NCBI GenBank assembly: GCA_022559845.1
Contig: JAHNEJ010000126.1
Location: 1 to 64,000 of the forward strand
Direction: 5' to 3'
DNA: 64,000 nucleotides
From: Amorphophallus konjac
Taxonomy: Eukaryota; Streptophyta; Magnoliopsida; Alismatales; Araceae
Shown: in pieces, positions 20,066 to 31,440 of the stretch
How the letters are laid out: each line of letters begins with the position of its first letter
How positions within the stretch are numbered: the stretch's first letter is position 1
The notes under the pieces: model-generated
What the model was told of the DNA's origin: nothing
The model's database searches: none
Seen by the model: only the letters and a program-made list of their open reading frames with translations
Position numbers and translations under genes: made by a program

Positions 20066-21082
20066 CTAGGTCGGGATCTTCTTGAGGTGTCTGACTATTC
20101 GGTCGGCAGCCCGCACCTTGAGTAATTTCATCTCTTCAGGCTTGCCGCGCCTGCCCCCACCTTGTAGCTGGGGTGTCAGATCAGGGGATGCCTCCTCTGC
20201 GGGTCCTGTCACAGCCTGTGGGGCCGGCGGGGCCTCCTCCTTTTCTTTCATAAATTCGGCAAGGTTTAGGATGCCGTTAAATTCTTCTTCCGACTGAGGG
20301 GGAGCCGCCGCCGGTGGAGCTTGGGAACTGCTCGCTTCTCTGGTCGAAGGAGACCCCTGGGGACGCGCCCGCCCTGCCGTTCGGGCTAACAGGAATTCGG
20401 CGAATGAAGGGGTGCCTCGGCTCCTGGCCCCTCCGGGATAGAGACCCGACGGAGGAGGGATCTCGGTGCCTCGGACTTCAGGGTCAGGAACCTGGTATGG
20501 TTGTTCTCCCCTGAGCATGATGTTGAGGTTATCCTGAGGAGGGCGCCCCCACTTCCTTCCCGACCTGGTGGCGTGTTGGGAAGTGGACACTTCAGCTTGA
20601 TTCACCTCTGTCGGCTCATGGGGTGGCTCTTCTTCTTTTTCTTCCAGGGAGAGGGCAGTGTCGAATAGCGCCGAGAGGGTGTTGCAGGTGACGACGACCT
20701 CCTTTTTATTCTTACCCTTGGGTCTTCTCTTCTTCTTCTTCTTCTTCTTTCCTGCTGCAGCCAACGGCTGCTCTTGGAGAAGTTCACCCCATAGGGGAGG
20801 CTCTTTCTCTGCTTCGGATTCTATTCCTGGAGCAAGTTCGAGTGACTCAAACTCCTCCCAGGGGACATACTCCTCCAGCTCCACGGGCTGGATTTCAGGC
20901 TGTTCATAATCCTCGAGCCCATCAATAATAGCATGGAGTCTTTCAACCGCCGGGCTGGTCTTCTTATGCATCCGCCGCGGGAGAGAGCTCTTTTTGTTGT
21001 GAGTGGGCCGCCTCATGACGAGCCGAGGGGCCGTGTCGTGGCAAACCGGGCTCGCCGGGGGTGGTGCAGGCGGGGGCGTCAC
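20066..21082 (-). pseudogene. Gag-protease linker of element C
   Basis: 338 codons, rich in Pro/Glu/Lys (KKKKKKKRRPKGKNKK near 20730). It overlaps the gag frame by about 120 bp and is in frame with the protease, separated by a single TAG at 20066. The C-terminal LKVRAADRIVRHLKKIP leads directly into the protease in Tat-type elements. The frame change near 21000 is either decay or a programmed shift; I cannot tell which. Confidence 0.65.
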
Positions 21083-22931
21083 ATCCCTCAGATGAACTCA
21101 TGGGGGGGGGCCGAGGGACGCGTGCTCTTCTATTCTTCTTTTTGGGTATAGTTTGCCAACCTCCTTGGTCTTGAGCCGGGGCCATGATAAAAGTCTCGTA
21201 AGTGGCGCGGGCGCAGGCCTCCGCCCACTCCTCGGGCAGCTCCTGGTATAACGAGACCATGTTGACGGTGGAGGTTATGCTGGGCAACTCATGCGGTTGC
21301 GGGGGGTCTACCTTATGCTCCCCCATGTCCAGTTCCCCGTTCTTGATTAAGGATTCAATAACATCCTTGAAGACATAGCAGTCTTCAATGGTATGCCCAA
21401 GCATCCGGTGGTACAGGCAAAAGCGCGGGTCGTCTTTCTTCTTCAGGTCGTCGGGTCTTTTCGGCTCTGGCAGTGTGATTTTGTTGTAGCTGGTTGCCCA
21501 CTCAAATAGGAGCTTGGACTTGTCTCGGGAGAAGGAATATAGCTTGTTTCTCATCTTCTCCCTTAGTGAGGGGCCCTCCCGCCGTTCTGTGGTTCTGGGC
21601 GGAGGAAGGTTGGCAGCCCCCTTGGCTTTCTCCTTCTGTTTCTCAAAGGCTTGGAAATCTAGTGTGTGCACCTCAGGGGAAGCTGGCTTTTTCTCGGCAT
21701 GCCTGGCTCTTTGGCTTGACATGGCCGGGGTGGAGGAGTATCGGGCCAAGAATGCCTCGATCTCTGCTACCACATTGTTCAGGCGGTCAAATGTCTTGAC
21801 TTCAGTGCCGATCATCCTTTCCAGGATTTCTTTCTTCAGGTTCTGCTTGCAGATCTGCACCGCATCCTCCTGGTGCGGGGGACGCCTGCACCTCATGCTG
21901 AGGTTCCTCCATCTTTTGATGTAGTCGAGGGCCGACTCATCATTCTTCTGCCTTGTGGCATAAACTTTTGCCACGGTGACTTCCCGTTCTGCGACATAGA
22001 ATCTTTCTTTGAACTTCTTCTGCATGTCGGGCCAGTCAACAACCGACCCGGGTGACAGGCTGGAATACCACTCAAAGGCAAGCCCGGTAAGTGTTGAGCC
22101 GAAGAACTTCAGGAGGTAGGCTTCATCAGCACCCAGATCTCCCATGACGTTCACATAATAAGCAATGTGCTCCCTGAGAGACCCTTGCCCATTGAACTTT
22201 TCAAACTTGGGTGGCATGGTGACGCCAACCGGTAACTTCTTCGCGGCATGGTGAGCCGGGTAGGGCACTCGGTAGACGTCAAACGGCGTCTGATCCCCGT
22301 CACCTCTCTCGGCCAGTTTCATGTCTATCATCTGTTCCAGCATCAACCGGCTAACTGTTGCCGGGTCGACCGGACTCGGATAGAAATGAGCGGGCTGCGC
22401 GCTCGGGGTGGCCAACACGGTCGCCTGGGGGGCCATGAGGGACCCTTGGGAAAGTGAGGCCGGTGGCGGGGCCGGTGCGGTGCAATGCGCCTGCTGCAGG
22501 GACGCGCACCCGAGAGGGTCGAGGGCTACTGGAAGAGCTGCTTCTGAAGATTGCCCCCTGTCCCTGGGTGCTTCGGGTAAAACTTCGGTCTACCAGGACA
22601 TCGGGGGCGGTGTGTTCCGCTCATTCAGTTGCTTTTTAAGTGACTCAATTTCTTGCTGGAACCGCTGCATCATGAGCAGCATTTCCGGGTCAGCTGTGGG
22701 GAGACTGGGCATGCCCCCTGTCTCTTCGGCCGGGGCGTCCTCGGATGATGTGGAGGGTCCGCCGTTCGTGTCGCCGGTGGTGACCACGTTGGCCGTAAGG
22801 GCCGCAAGGGGCTCTTCAGGGAAGATCCCTTTGGTGCCTGTCGGTGTCGCGTTGCCTGCCGCTCTTCCCCTTCTGGTGAGAGGCCCCGGCCTGGCGGCGA
22901 GTCTGGCCATTTCCTCAGAATCGGTAGGCAA
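20964..22931 (-). pseudogene. Gag of element C
   Basis: About 655 codons with one TAG at 22590. N-terminal: a short coiled coil (MLLMMQRFQQEIESLKKQL). Middle: retrotransposon gag domain with PPKFEKFNGQGSLREHIAYY, LTGLAFEWYSSL and DYIKRWRNLSMRC. C-terminal: the zinc-knuckle-like FCLYHRMLGHTIEDCYVFKD (C-x2-H-x4-H-x4-C), typical of Tat gag. Function: capsid assembly and RNA packaging. The frame is continuous with the N-terminal extension upstream, separated by a TAA at 22938. Confidence 0.85.
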
Positions 22932-22937
22932 GGCCCC

Positions 22938-24101
22938 TTACCGACCGCGAACTCCTGCCATATTGCAGGTGAAGGTTCTCCAGTTCTTGTTTCTCTTCGT
23001 CGCCCTCCTGGATGATCCCCCTGGGAACACCAGCCTGTCGAAGACCGATCGTCGGGGCGACGCTTCCTCCCGGACAGGGGACTGGCACGGCTCCTCCGAG
23101 CGATTCCTCGACTCTACACTGGGTGCGGGTCGGGCTCCTTCTTCCTGGAAAGCGGAGGCTACTGCCCCCAGCAGTCTCTGGCGACCCAAGGGAGTGCTAC
23201 CTGGGCCCCGGAGGTAGTTTCTCATGGCCTGCTCGATCCCTTCCCACTCTTGGTCGGGGAGAGCAGCCTGTGGTTGCATGTCGATGACAGCGGCAGGAGG
23301 AGAGCAGGCCTTGGGTGTCGGGCGGGCAGCATTGTGTCGACACCCACGACGACGGTGGTAGGCATTCTCGGATAGCACCGGCATGACAGGTGCTGGTTGG
23401 AGGGTTGGGGTGGTCAGTCCGACCCTTTCATTTCTTCTGGCCCTCCTCGGGCGGAAAGTGCTAGGTCCCGCCTGGGCGGGTGCAGTGGGCTGGGCCTCCT
23501 TGGGGACCCAAACTTGTTTCAGTTTGGCCGGCCTGCGAGCCCGCGCATTGTTCAGCGCTGCGGCCGGGGTTGCGAGTGTCGCCTTCTCTTTCAGCTTCTC
23601 CAGTCCTTGAAATGAGTTGCGGACTGGGACAGTCGGGATGATGCGGTCCAGTGTCACCTGGGACCTCTGGCCGTCGAGGCGGACTCGAAGGGCCCCGACA
23701 GTCATAGATTTCTCGGAGTTAGACATACGGCGCCCCGAGACGGCGCCAGTGTCGCTCCTCCGGAGCCTCCTCCGGTGAGATGCCGATCCTTGGTGGGATG
23801 GGCCGGCGGTCTGGTGCACATGGTGCACATTGCAGCTCAGCGTCGTTGTCGGGACGCCGTTGCTGTTCTTGGCCGCAGCTCGGCTGATGGCAGCTTCAGT
23901 GGCCCCCGGAGCGGGAGCGTTGGTCTGGGGCTCCTCGGGTGCCTTCACGTCGAGAATGTTGGCAAAGGCCACCCCCAAGAAGTTGGGGAAGCCCACAGTG
24001 GGAGGGAAGTTCCCGAAGTTGAGGGGGACCGCCAGGTAGTCGCCTCGGACATGGTTCTCAACGACTTAAGGGCCGCAAGTGACAGCCATCGTCGGCACCA
24101 T
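22938..24101 (-). pseudogene. N-terminal extension or ORF1 upstream of gag, element C
   Basis: About 387 codons in the same frame as gag. The first ATG after the leader (24099-24101) opens 11 codons that end in TAA (24066), after which the frame stays open to 22938. No domain recognised; rich in Arg/Ala/Pro. Some Tat elements (Ogre) carry an extra ORF before gag, so this could be its counterpart. That is inference from position only. Confidence 0.55.
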
Positions 24102-24200
24102 GATGCAATTCTCTCCTGCATTTAAGAAAGTAGCGCAATTAGTGTTACAAGAAGGGGGCCGCAGGGCCCCTAATTCCGGCAAAGAGATGAAGGGTGGATT

Positions 24201-24219
24201 GGTCCCACCGGGCATGCCA
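24201..24219 (-). other. Primer-binding-like site of element C
   Basis: On the minus strand TGGCATGCCCGGTGGGACC follows the LTR end after 4 bp. It is almost identical to the sites at 1381 and 35242. Confidence 0.6.
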
Positions 24220-24223
24220 GACT

Positions 24224-24844
24224 TGTGGACGCACTAAAATTCGCATATTCAAGTTGTTCGTCTATTGAGTGCGTGGGCGTGCCAGTCACAAAGTGACAAT
24301 TTATTCGGGCTCCGAAGAGCCCATGGTGCGCTCGAACTGACTTTGTCAGACGATTATATAGTTCGTGTCGGGACCAAAACCCGCCGCGCCATAAAGGTCA
24401 CGGCGTCATTTAGATCCCCCATACGAGGGAACACCCTTGATTAATTGCCAAAATTAGGGGCCCTGCGGCCGAAAGAGATAATACTAACTGCGCGAAAAAA
24501 AAAGAGACAGGAATAAATCACACCAAAGTCTGCATTAGGATTCGAGCCGCTGGCCATGTCGGTCACTCGTGGACCTTTTCATATTCGGACACGAGTCCGT
24601 GATAAAAAAAACGAGACGAAAAATTGGGACGAATCCATTCAAATGTCTGCCGAATGCACGGCAATTTTAACAACGGCCCGGAAGGGCTCAGGCGCGAGAA
24701 ACGAATCCGGTCTGATTGGAATGTCGGCCCAAGACTAGGTCGGGGCATGGCCATGTTAGGATGATTCCCAAGACTCGGGCCCGGCCTGAGAGGGCGGCAT
24801 CATTGTTCCTTCTGCATCAAGTCACGGAGAGAGGGGGGGCTGCA
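24224..24844 (-). repeat. LTR L3, short form, inverted relative to the other LTRs
   Basis: 621 bp on the minus strand from TGCAGCC to TCCACA. It matches the first about 300 bp and last about 300 bp of L2/L4/L5 and has one internal module instead of four. The hairpin, AATAAA, hairpin block is intact (HP2 24285-24297, AATAAA complement 24300-24305, HP1 24307-24322). Confidence 0.8.
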
Positions 24845-25377
24845 ATGTGGAATTATTAATACTTTATATTGTTTTATCATTATTGTTCTTGTTACTCCGT
24901 TGCTTATTCCTCTTTCCGTATCTATTCCGGGTGATTTCCCTCATCTTGCTTACTGGCATTATTACTCTTTTTTTTTATTATTGTCACTTATTTCATTCAT
25001 CATCTTTTTTTGAATCTGTTCAAGTTTATTTATTCACCATGATTTTTATTAGCTTGTCAGTGCTACCTCTACATACCGGTATGTACATGTGTACATGTAT
25101 TTTTTTGTTTTAGGGGGAGAGTTAGCCCTTGGCGGATTAAAAAGGGCTAAAAGGGGGGTGTACCGCTGAAGAAAGGTGGGCAAAAAGTGTGCCGGCGAAG
25201 GGCTGGAGATGTGTGCCGTTGAAGGGCTTAAGGAGGGTGCCGCTGAAGGGCTGAAGGAGGTGTACCGCTGGGGCGATGGTTGGAGAGTGTACCGGTGAAG
25301 GGAGAAGAGGATGCGCCGGGGAAGGCACCAAGGAGAGTGTGCCGGCGAAGGTAGAAGAGGGTGTGCCGGGGAAGACT
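24845..25377 (-). repeat. AT-rich end and H6 block, inverted
   Basis: 24845-25125 is AT-rich, the counterpart of 13770-14139. 25140-25377 holds TGTACCGCTGAAG / TGTGCCGGCGAAGG units, the reverse complement of H6. Confidence 0.7.
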
Positions 25378-26517
25378 CAGAGTCTATACATTGACGGGTT
25401 ACTGCGACACGAAGTCTATACATCGGCTGTTTGCTGCACACAAAGTCTATACATCCTACTCAAAGTCTATACGTTGGCCAGCCCAAAGTCTGCACATTGG
25501 CCAGCTCAAAGTCCATACATTGTTCAGCTCGAAGTCTATACATTGACTCTTGGCTGCAGTTCAAAGTCTGTACGTTGGCCAGCCCAAAGTCTGCACGTTG
25601 GCCAGCTCAAAGTCCATACATTGTTCAGCTCAAAGTCTATACATTGACTCTTGGCTGCAGTTCAAAGTCTGTACATTGGCCAGCCCAAAGTCTGTACGTT
25701 GGCCAACTCAAAGTCTACACATTGTTCAGCTCGAGGTCTATACATTGGCCCTTGGCTGCAATTCAAAGTCTGTACGTTGGCCAGCCCAAAGTCTGTACGT
25801 TGGCCAACTCAAAGTCTACACATTGTTCAGCTCGAGGTCTATACATTGGCCCTTGGCTGCAGTTCAAAGTCTGTACGTCGGCCAGCCCAAAGTCTGTACG
25901 TTGGCCAACTCAAAGTCTATACATTGTTCATTGGGTGCAGCTCAAAGTCTATACATTGCAGCTCAAAGTCTGTACATTGGACAGCCCAAAGTCTATACAT
26001 TGGCCCTTGGCTGCAGTTCAAAGTCTGTACAATGACCAGCCCAAAGTCTGTACGTTGGCCAACTCAAAGTCTATACATTGTTCACTGGCTGCAGCTCAAG
26101 GTCTATACATTGTACCTCAAAGTCTGTACATTGACCAGCCCAAAGTCTGTACATTGGACTGCCTAAAGTATATACATTGGCTTTTGGCTGCAGTTCAAAG
26201 TCTGTACATTGGCCAACCCAAAGTTTGTACGTTGGCCAGCTCAAAGTCTATACAGTGTAGCTCAAAGTCTGTATATTGCAGCTCAAAGTCTGTACATTAC
26301 AGCTCAAAGTCTGTACATTACAGCATGAACTCTATACATTACAGCTCAAAGTCTGTACATTGCCCATGCAACCAACACACGAAGTCTATACATTCTTCAG
26401 CTTATTCAGCTCAAAGTCTGTACGTTGTCCCTTGGCTGCAGCTCAAAGTCTATACATTGCTCGTTGCTGTGTTTGTACGTCAATCTGTCAAGTCTATACA
26501 TTGGGTTCCACTGAGAC
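25378..26517 (-). repeat. H7 array, inverted
   Basis: About 45 AAAGTCTATACATTG / AAAGTCTGTACGTTGG monomers, the reverse complement of 47138-47850. A 364-codon frame (25431-26525) arises only because monomer lengths keep frame. Higher-order units include a CTCTTGGCTGCAGTT segment not seen in the forward copies. Confidence 0.85.
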
Positions 26518-26522
26518 GGTGG

Positions 26523-28710
26523 TGAAGTCCCGCGATCAATGACACCCAAGAGGGGGGTGAATCGGGTGTTTACCAATTTTAAGAAAACTTTTGCCCTTTT
26601 ATAAAATATGTGATAAATAATAATTAGAAATTGAAAACTAATTAACTAATTCTTTCAAACCCACCGTTCCCACACGACCATACAGCAAAAACAATCAAAC
26701 CACACAAATTACACACAATGCACTGCAGTTTTTAAGGTGGTTTGGATGCAACGACGGCAATCCTACGTCCACCCCTCACCAAACCCGGTGAGGCTTCACT
26801 CGGGGATAAATCCCCAAACGGAGACAACTCTCCAAACACACACGCAGGACGATGCCTACCCACACACACGGGGACGCGCCCCAAACCACACACGGAGACG
26901 AGCTCCAACACACACACACACGGAGACGAAGTCTCCAACACGATCCAACAAGCGGATCACACACACGCTGCGATAAATGCAGCACTCCACACACAAATAC
27001 TATGATCTTAATAAAACCACACAACACACGTAGATCTAAGAAGACCTACGCACACACGAATCAAAACAACACACACACACGACCACAGATCCAACACGAT
27101 CCTCACACACACAGATTCTTCAGTTTATGATGAACACAAACACAAAACCCAAAACATAAATATGAGGAGGCTTAGTTTAGAAAACTCATGTTTTGGGTTC
27201 CCCTTGAATGCATGTTACGGATCTTGAACATATCTTCAATCGTCACTTGAACATCTCCTCTTGATCTCCACTTGAATTCCCCTGGATGGCTTGCTTGCTT
27301 GTTCACTTATTCTTCCTTAGATAGCTTCACCTTGATCTTCCTTGAATGCTTGCTTCCTACTTCTTTTGCTTGGAGGATGTTAGCTTCAGATCTACCTTGA
27401 ATGGCTTGAAGTTGGATGAAGAACACTTGATGCACGGAGTACTGTTCACGACTACAGTACTTATCCTCTTCCTCACTTGGATAGCCTCTTCTTTGATCTC
27501 ACTTAAAGCTCTTCTTGAGATCCTTGCTTGATTGGAACTCCCTGGCTTTGGAAGATGACTGAATGGCTTCAGTTGATGCTTGAATGGCTTCGATCGGATG
27601 AAGAACTTGGTGGAAGGAATGTTGTTCACGATCGTTGCAGCAACCTTCCCATGATGGCTACTATCTTGATCTCTCTAGGTTGATTTGTTGTTGCTTCAGT
27701 TCATGGGAAGATGAAGGCTTCAAAATAGATCTCGGATCTTCAACTATGATGAACCTTTGATCTTTGAATCACTGTTCACGGCTACAGTGATATTCCTCCT
27801 CTCCCTTGAGCCAACTTGATCCCTCTAGTTCTCTTTGAGTCTCTTGGGGTTTATGACCTCAAGGAGAGGTTTTATAACCCTTGGAAGGTTAGGAGACAAG
27901 TCCCGGACCTAGATCCACAAATTCTGGGGTGATTGGGAGCATTGGGATTAAAGAAATGGGGTGAAAGACCTCCTTTCGAACTTGACACAAAAGTCAACAA
28001 AGGAGGGCCTCGGGGCTGGCGGTCGACCGGTGGAGGGCCGGCGGTCAACCGCTAGGGGCCATTCTGTAGCTTTGTGGCTGCTGGGAAAATAGGTCGACCG
28101 CTAGCTCCTGGCGGTCGACCGCCAGGTTCACAGGCTGCCAATTTTTCAGTTCTGTGATTTCAGGTCGACCGCCAAGGGTCCACAGGTCGACCGCCAGTCT
28201 CCAAACCTGCAAAAGTCAAGTGTTAGTTCACTTGAAACTATCCATTGGTTCGATACTTGAAAATGGCTTGTGTTATAGTTGATTACAAGTTTGTTTAGAC
28301 TTGGTTTAACACATGGAATGATTCATGAACACAAGTTTGAAAAGGAGTGAATCTTGATGGTTTAAAGCATGAAGCTTCGTTTTAATACAAGGTATGAGTC
28401 TCACCAATGGTTCTTGACAGTAAATGACATATACCACCTGTTTTGGATTATAGGGAAGTAGAGTTTTGGTTCACCAGGTGACGGCCATGAGTTTGAACTT
28501 GCATGCAAGATAGTTAGGTTAATTGCATGTTTGTTGACATTAAAGAGGTTATGAAACCTCTTGCCTCTTGTAAAACCAACATGTGCAACCAGCATAAACA
28601 ATAAGATGAATGAACACAATCATCAAGAACATGTGTAATCAACCATAAGTTTAGTTATCATCATTAAAGCACACATTAAGTTTAGTTATCATCAAAACTA
28701 TAACTTAACA
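26523..28710 (-). mobile_element. Solo LTR, Sirevirus-like
   Basis: 2188 bp, TGTTAAG...CTTCA on the minus strand, flanked by the 5-bp duplication GGTGG (26518-26522 and 28711-28715), so it is an insertion reduced by LTR-LTR recombination. AAGAGGGGGGTGAATCGGG near one end matches the style of the Sirevirus LTR at 63225. It holds paired palindromes (27438-27461, 27768-27791) and a cluster of GGTCGACC motifs (28020-28195). No gene inside. Confidence 0.8.
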
Positions 28711-29640
28711 GGTGGATGAGGGTGTACCGGCGGAGGGAGAGAGAGACAATGGGAGGGAGTGTACCGCTGAAGGGCCAGGAGGGTGTGCCGTTGAAGGGAT
28801 GTTAGAGTGTGCCGCTAAAGGTGAGCAGTGGGCGTACCGCTGAAGGTTCTTTGGGGTGTGTCGTTGGAGGTTGGGGAGGGCATACCGCTGAAGGTGGTGA
28901 GTGTGTGTGTGTACCGCTGAAGAGGGGTGTGAAGGCGTACCGGTGGAGGCCCAAAGAAGGTGTACCGGTGGAGGAGTATGGGGATGGGAGTGTGCCGCTG
29001 GAGGGTCAATGGAGCGTGCCGGTGAGGGTTAAAAACAGGCGTGATGAAGGCCCACTCCTCTGTTATTTGTTGTTTTTAAGGCTTTTCTTTTCATCTTTTC
29101 TTAATTTTCATGTAGTCTTATATAAATTTCTCCTTTCCTTTATTCTGTTCAGCCTCTTCTCGCAGGTCGGACGTTCGGTCTACCATGTTGTTAGTCGGTT
29201 CAGTCCTCATCATACCACCGGCAGTATCTTGCTTAGTCGAAAAATTTTATCATTGATCATTCCATTCGTTTGTTGCTTCCTTTTGCCTCTTAATGTCTTG
29301 TTATTTTCTGACAAAAATTCGGCAGCATCTCCCCTTAACTCGAGCGTAAGGGAGATAAAGGGAACGCGCCCACGTGGAGTGGCGAAACCCGACAACTGGA
29401 GGTGGGCGCCCGAGGGCGGCAACACCTTAATAAAACCTCGGAAAACACAGGAAAACGACGAGCCGGAGACCACTCGGGCTAGACAGGGTGGACTGGGGGT
29501 CAACCAGGGCGTACCGGGCTAGGGCAGGGCCAGGCGTGCCGCTGAGGGGCTGCTATGTGTGTGCCGGCCAAGGGCCGGAAGGGTGTGCCGGCCAAGGGCC
29601 GGAAGGGTGTGCCGCTGGAGAAAGATGCAGGCGCACCGAA
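28711..29640 (-). repeat. H6 blocks and conserved hairpin module, inverted
   Basis: 28730-29030 and 29500-29640 are H6 units in reverse complement. Between them 29040-29460 is the counterpart of 12960-13350, with its ATCTCC/GGAGAT inverted repeat near 29330-29362 and a pyrimidine-rich stretch. Confidence 0.65.
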
Positions 29641-30500
29641 TCAGAGCTCCAAAAGGGATTGGCCTGCCGACTATTGGGGCGGGGCGTTAAATCGACCAAA
29701 CCCATAGAGGCTTCCGACAAGAGGGAGAAAGGCTAAAGGGACAGACACTAATGAAGGTATTGGGCTTCGGAGGAGGAGGTTCGTGACCTCAAACCATTCG
29801 AGATGGCACCACACCCAGTGGAAATCGTCGGCATGAGTGCTGAACACAAACACTGGAAAGCGAAGGGAATGACGACCAAGCATGCCGTGGTCTGAAACAA
29901 CGAGACAAAGAGAAAACCCACTGAGGGAGGGGGGATGATCTTCATTCATGAGAAACAAAGGGCCGTAGCCATCCATGTACATTGCAGAGCACGCCCGAGC
30001 CAAGGCTACGGGCAAAAAAGAAAACCAAGGAACAAAAGAAAGGGAAGAAGAAAACAAGGAAACGACGGAAGGGAAGGTGTTGGGGATCGAAGCAAGGACA
30101 GCCATCCACTGCTCTTTCCCCCGCACCTTCCCCTGCTACATTCAGCTCTCCCTCTCTTACTCTCTTCTCCTTCTTCTCGTCGGTGGCTTTTGCTCGTCTC
30201 TTCTCCTCGTGTCTCCTCTCTGCCTCTGTTTCTGTCTCTGTGTGTGTTCTCCCTCCCCGTTCTCTCTGTGTCGCCCTCTCCTTTTTTTTCTGCCGGAATG
30301 GGAGGGATTTATACTCCCAGCAGCGGGAGCCCTCGAGCACGGCAGCCACAGGCGGGAAGCGGCTGATGATCATGGGGTTTGACTTCCCCCGTCCTGGCTG
30401 TCAGGGGAATAGCCTGCGTGGCCCAATCTCTGATCGACACCTCGGACAGCTCACTGCGCGCCAAGGATAAGTAGGGTATGGGCGTCACGTCGTTTGGCCA
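29641..30500 (-). other. Internal TATA-box cassette, inverted copy
   Basis: Counterpart of 11791-12430. On the minus strand: TATA box at 30314-30308, purine-rich leader, a GCAATGTACATGG segment near 29975 and ATGAATGAAGATC near 29940. Diverged from A and B but the layout is the same. Confidence 0.5.
30308..30314 (-). promoter_or_regulatory. TATA box of inverted cassette
   Basis: GGGAGTATAAATCCC on the minus strand, again with G and C runs on either side. Confidence 0.45.
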
Positions 30501-31190
30501 TTGAAAAGCCTTCAAGATGTGCCGCTGGCGGGCTTAAGAAGTGTGTCGCTGTAAGACACCGTGAGCGTGCCGCTGAAGAGGGCAAAACGAGTGTCACTGG
30601 AGGTTGCCCAAGCGTGCCGCTGAAGGGGGCAAACAGCGTGCCGTTGAAGGCCCTGAGGAGCGTGCCGCTGAAGACCCCCCCTGGGGGGTGTGCCGTTGAA
30701 GACCCCCTCTAGGGGTGTGCCATTGAAGGCCCCCCCTGGGGGTGTGCCGTTGAAGAGCCCTGGGGGGTGTGCCGTTGAAGGCCCCCCTGGGGGGTGTGCC
30801 GTTGAAGGCCCCCCCTGGGGGTGTGCCGTTGAAGACCCCTGGGGGGTGTACCGTTGAAGGCCCCCCCTGGGGGTGTGCCGTTGAAGGCCCCTGGGGGGTG
30901 TGCCGTTGAAGGCCCCCCTGGGGGGTGTGCCGTTGAAGTCCCCCCCTGGGGGTGTGCCGTTGAAGACCCCTGGGGGGGTGTGCCGTTCAAGGCCCCCCCT
31001 GGGGGTGTGCCGTTGAAGGCCCCTAGGGGGTGTGCCGTTGAAGGCCCCCCCTGGGGGGTGTGCCGTTGAAGGCCCCCCCTGGGGTGTGCCGTTGAAGGCC
31101 CCCCCTGGGGTGTGCCGTTGAAGGCCCCCCCTGGGGGTGTGCCGTTGAAGACCCCTGGGGGGTGTGCCGTTGAAGGCCCAAACGGGCGTA
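30501..31190 (-). repeat. H6 array, highly homogeneous inverted block
   Basis: About 18 nearly identical 25-28 bp units (GTGTGCCGTTGAAGG plus a CCCCCCTGGGGG run) between 30660 and 31170, flanked by diverged units. A recent local amplification. Confidence 0.8.
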
Positions 31191-31440
31191 TTTCTGAGCC
31201 CGTTCTGAGCCCGTTGTGAGCACGAGTCATGGCCCGTTTAATTTTCTCCGTGGCCCGTGATTTGTGAGGCCCTTGGTGGTTGATTTCTCTTCACTGTCGT
31301 GACTCTGGAGACAGCCTCACGGCAGTGTGTGCATGTTCGGAGAGTCCGGACGACTAGTCCCTCCGGGGCTTCTTCCCTTAGTTCCGTTGTTGATGCTGGG
31401 TCGAACGGGATATCTGGGTGTGCAATTTTTGGTGTCCACA
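31191..31440 (-). other. Conserved H5/H6 spacer, inverted, up to junction
   Basis: Reverse complement of the 11100-11344 type sequence. It ends at about 31440, where the orientation switches. Confidence 0.6.

Larger units (their letters stand above)
15805..24844 (-). mobile_element. Element C: coding Tat-type Ty3/Gypsy element, truncated
   Basis: Minus-strand order: LTR L3, primer site, ORF1/gag, protease, RT, RNase H, archaeal-type RNase H. Dual RNase H and the protease/gag signatures place it in the Tat lineage. LTR and leader are shared with elements A and B, so it is their likely source of proteins. Integrase and 3' LTR are missing in the window: the sequence stops at the right end of element A's LTR. 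Confidence 0.85.
24845..31440 (-). mobile_element. Inverted 3' half of a giant non-coding element
   Basis: On the minus strand the modules run in the order of elements A and B: H5/H6 spacer, H6, TATA cassette, H6, hairpin module, H6, H7, H6, AT-rich end, LTR L3. The 5' half (LTR, primer site, H1-H5) is missing. A solo LTR interrupts it at 26523-28710. Confidence 0.75.

Noticed and set aside
22408..23217. 269-codon plus-strand frame opposite gag
   Set aside because: Antisense to a recognised gag frame in GC-rich DNA, with no domain of its own.
25431..26525. 364-codon frame of repeated KSIHWPAQSLYIG-like peptides
   Set aside because: H7 monomers happen to keep frame; overlapping frames on the same strand read equally long, and it lies in an array of a non-coding element.
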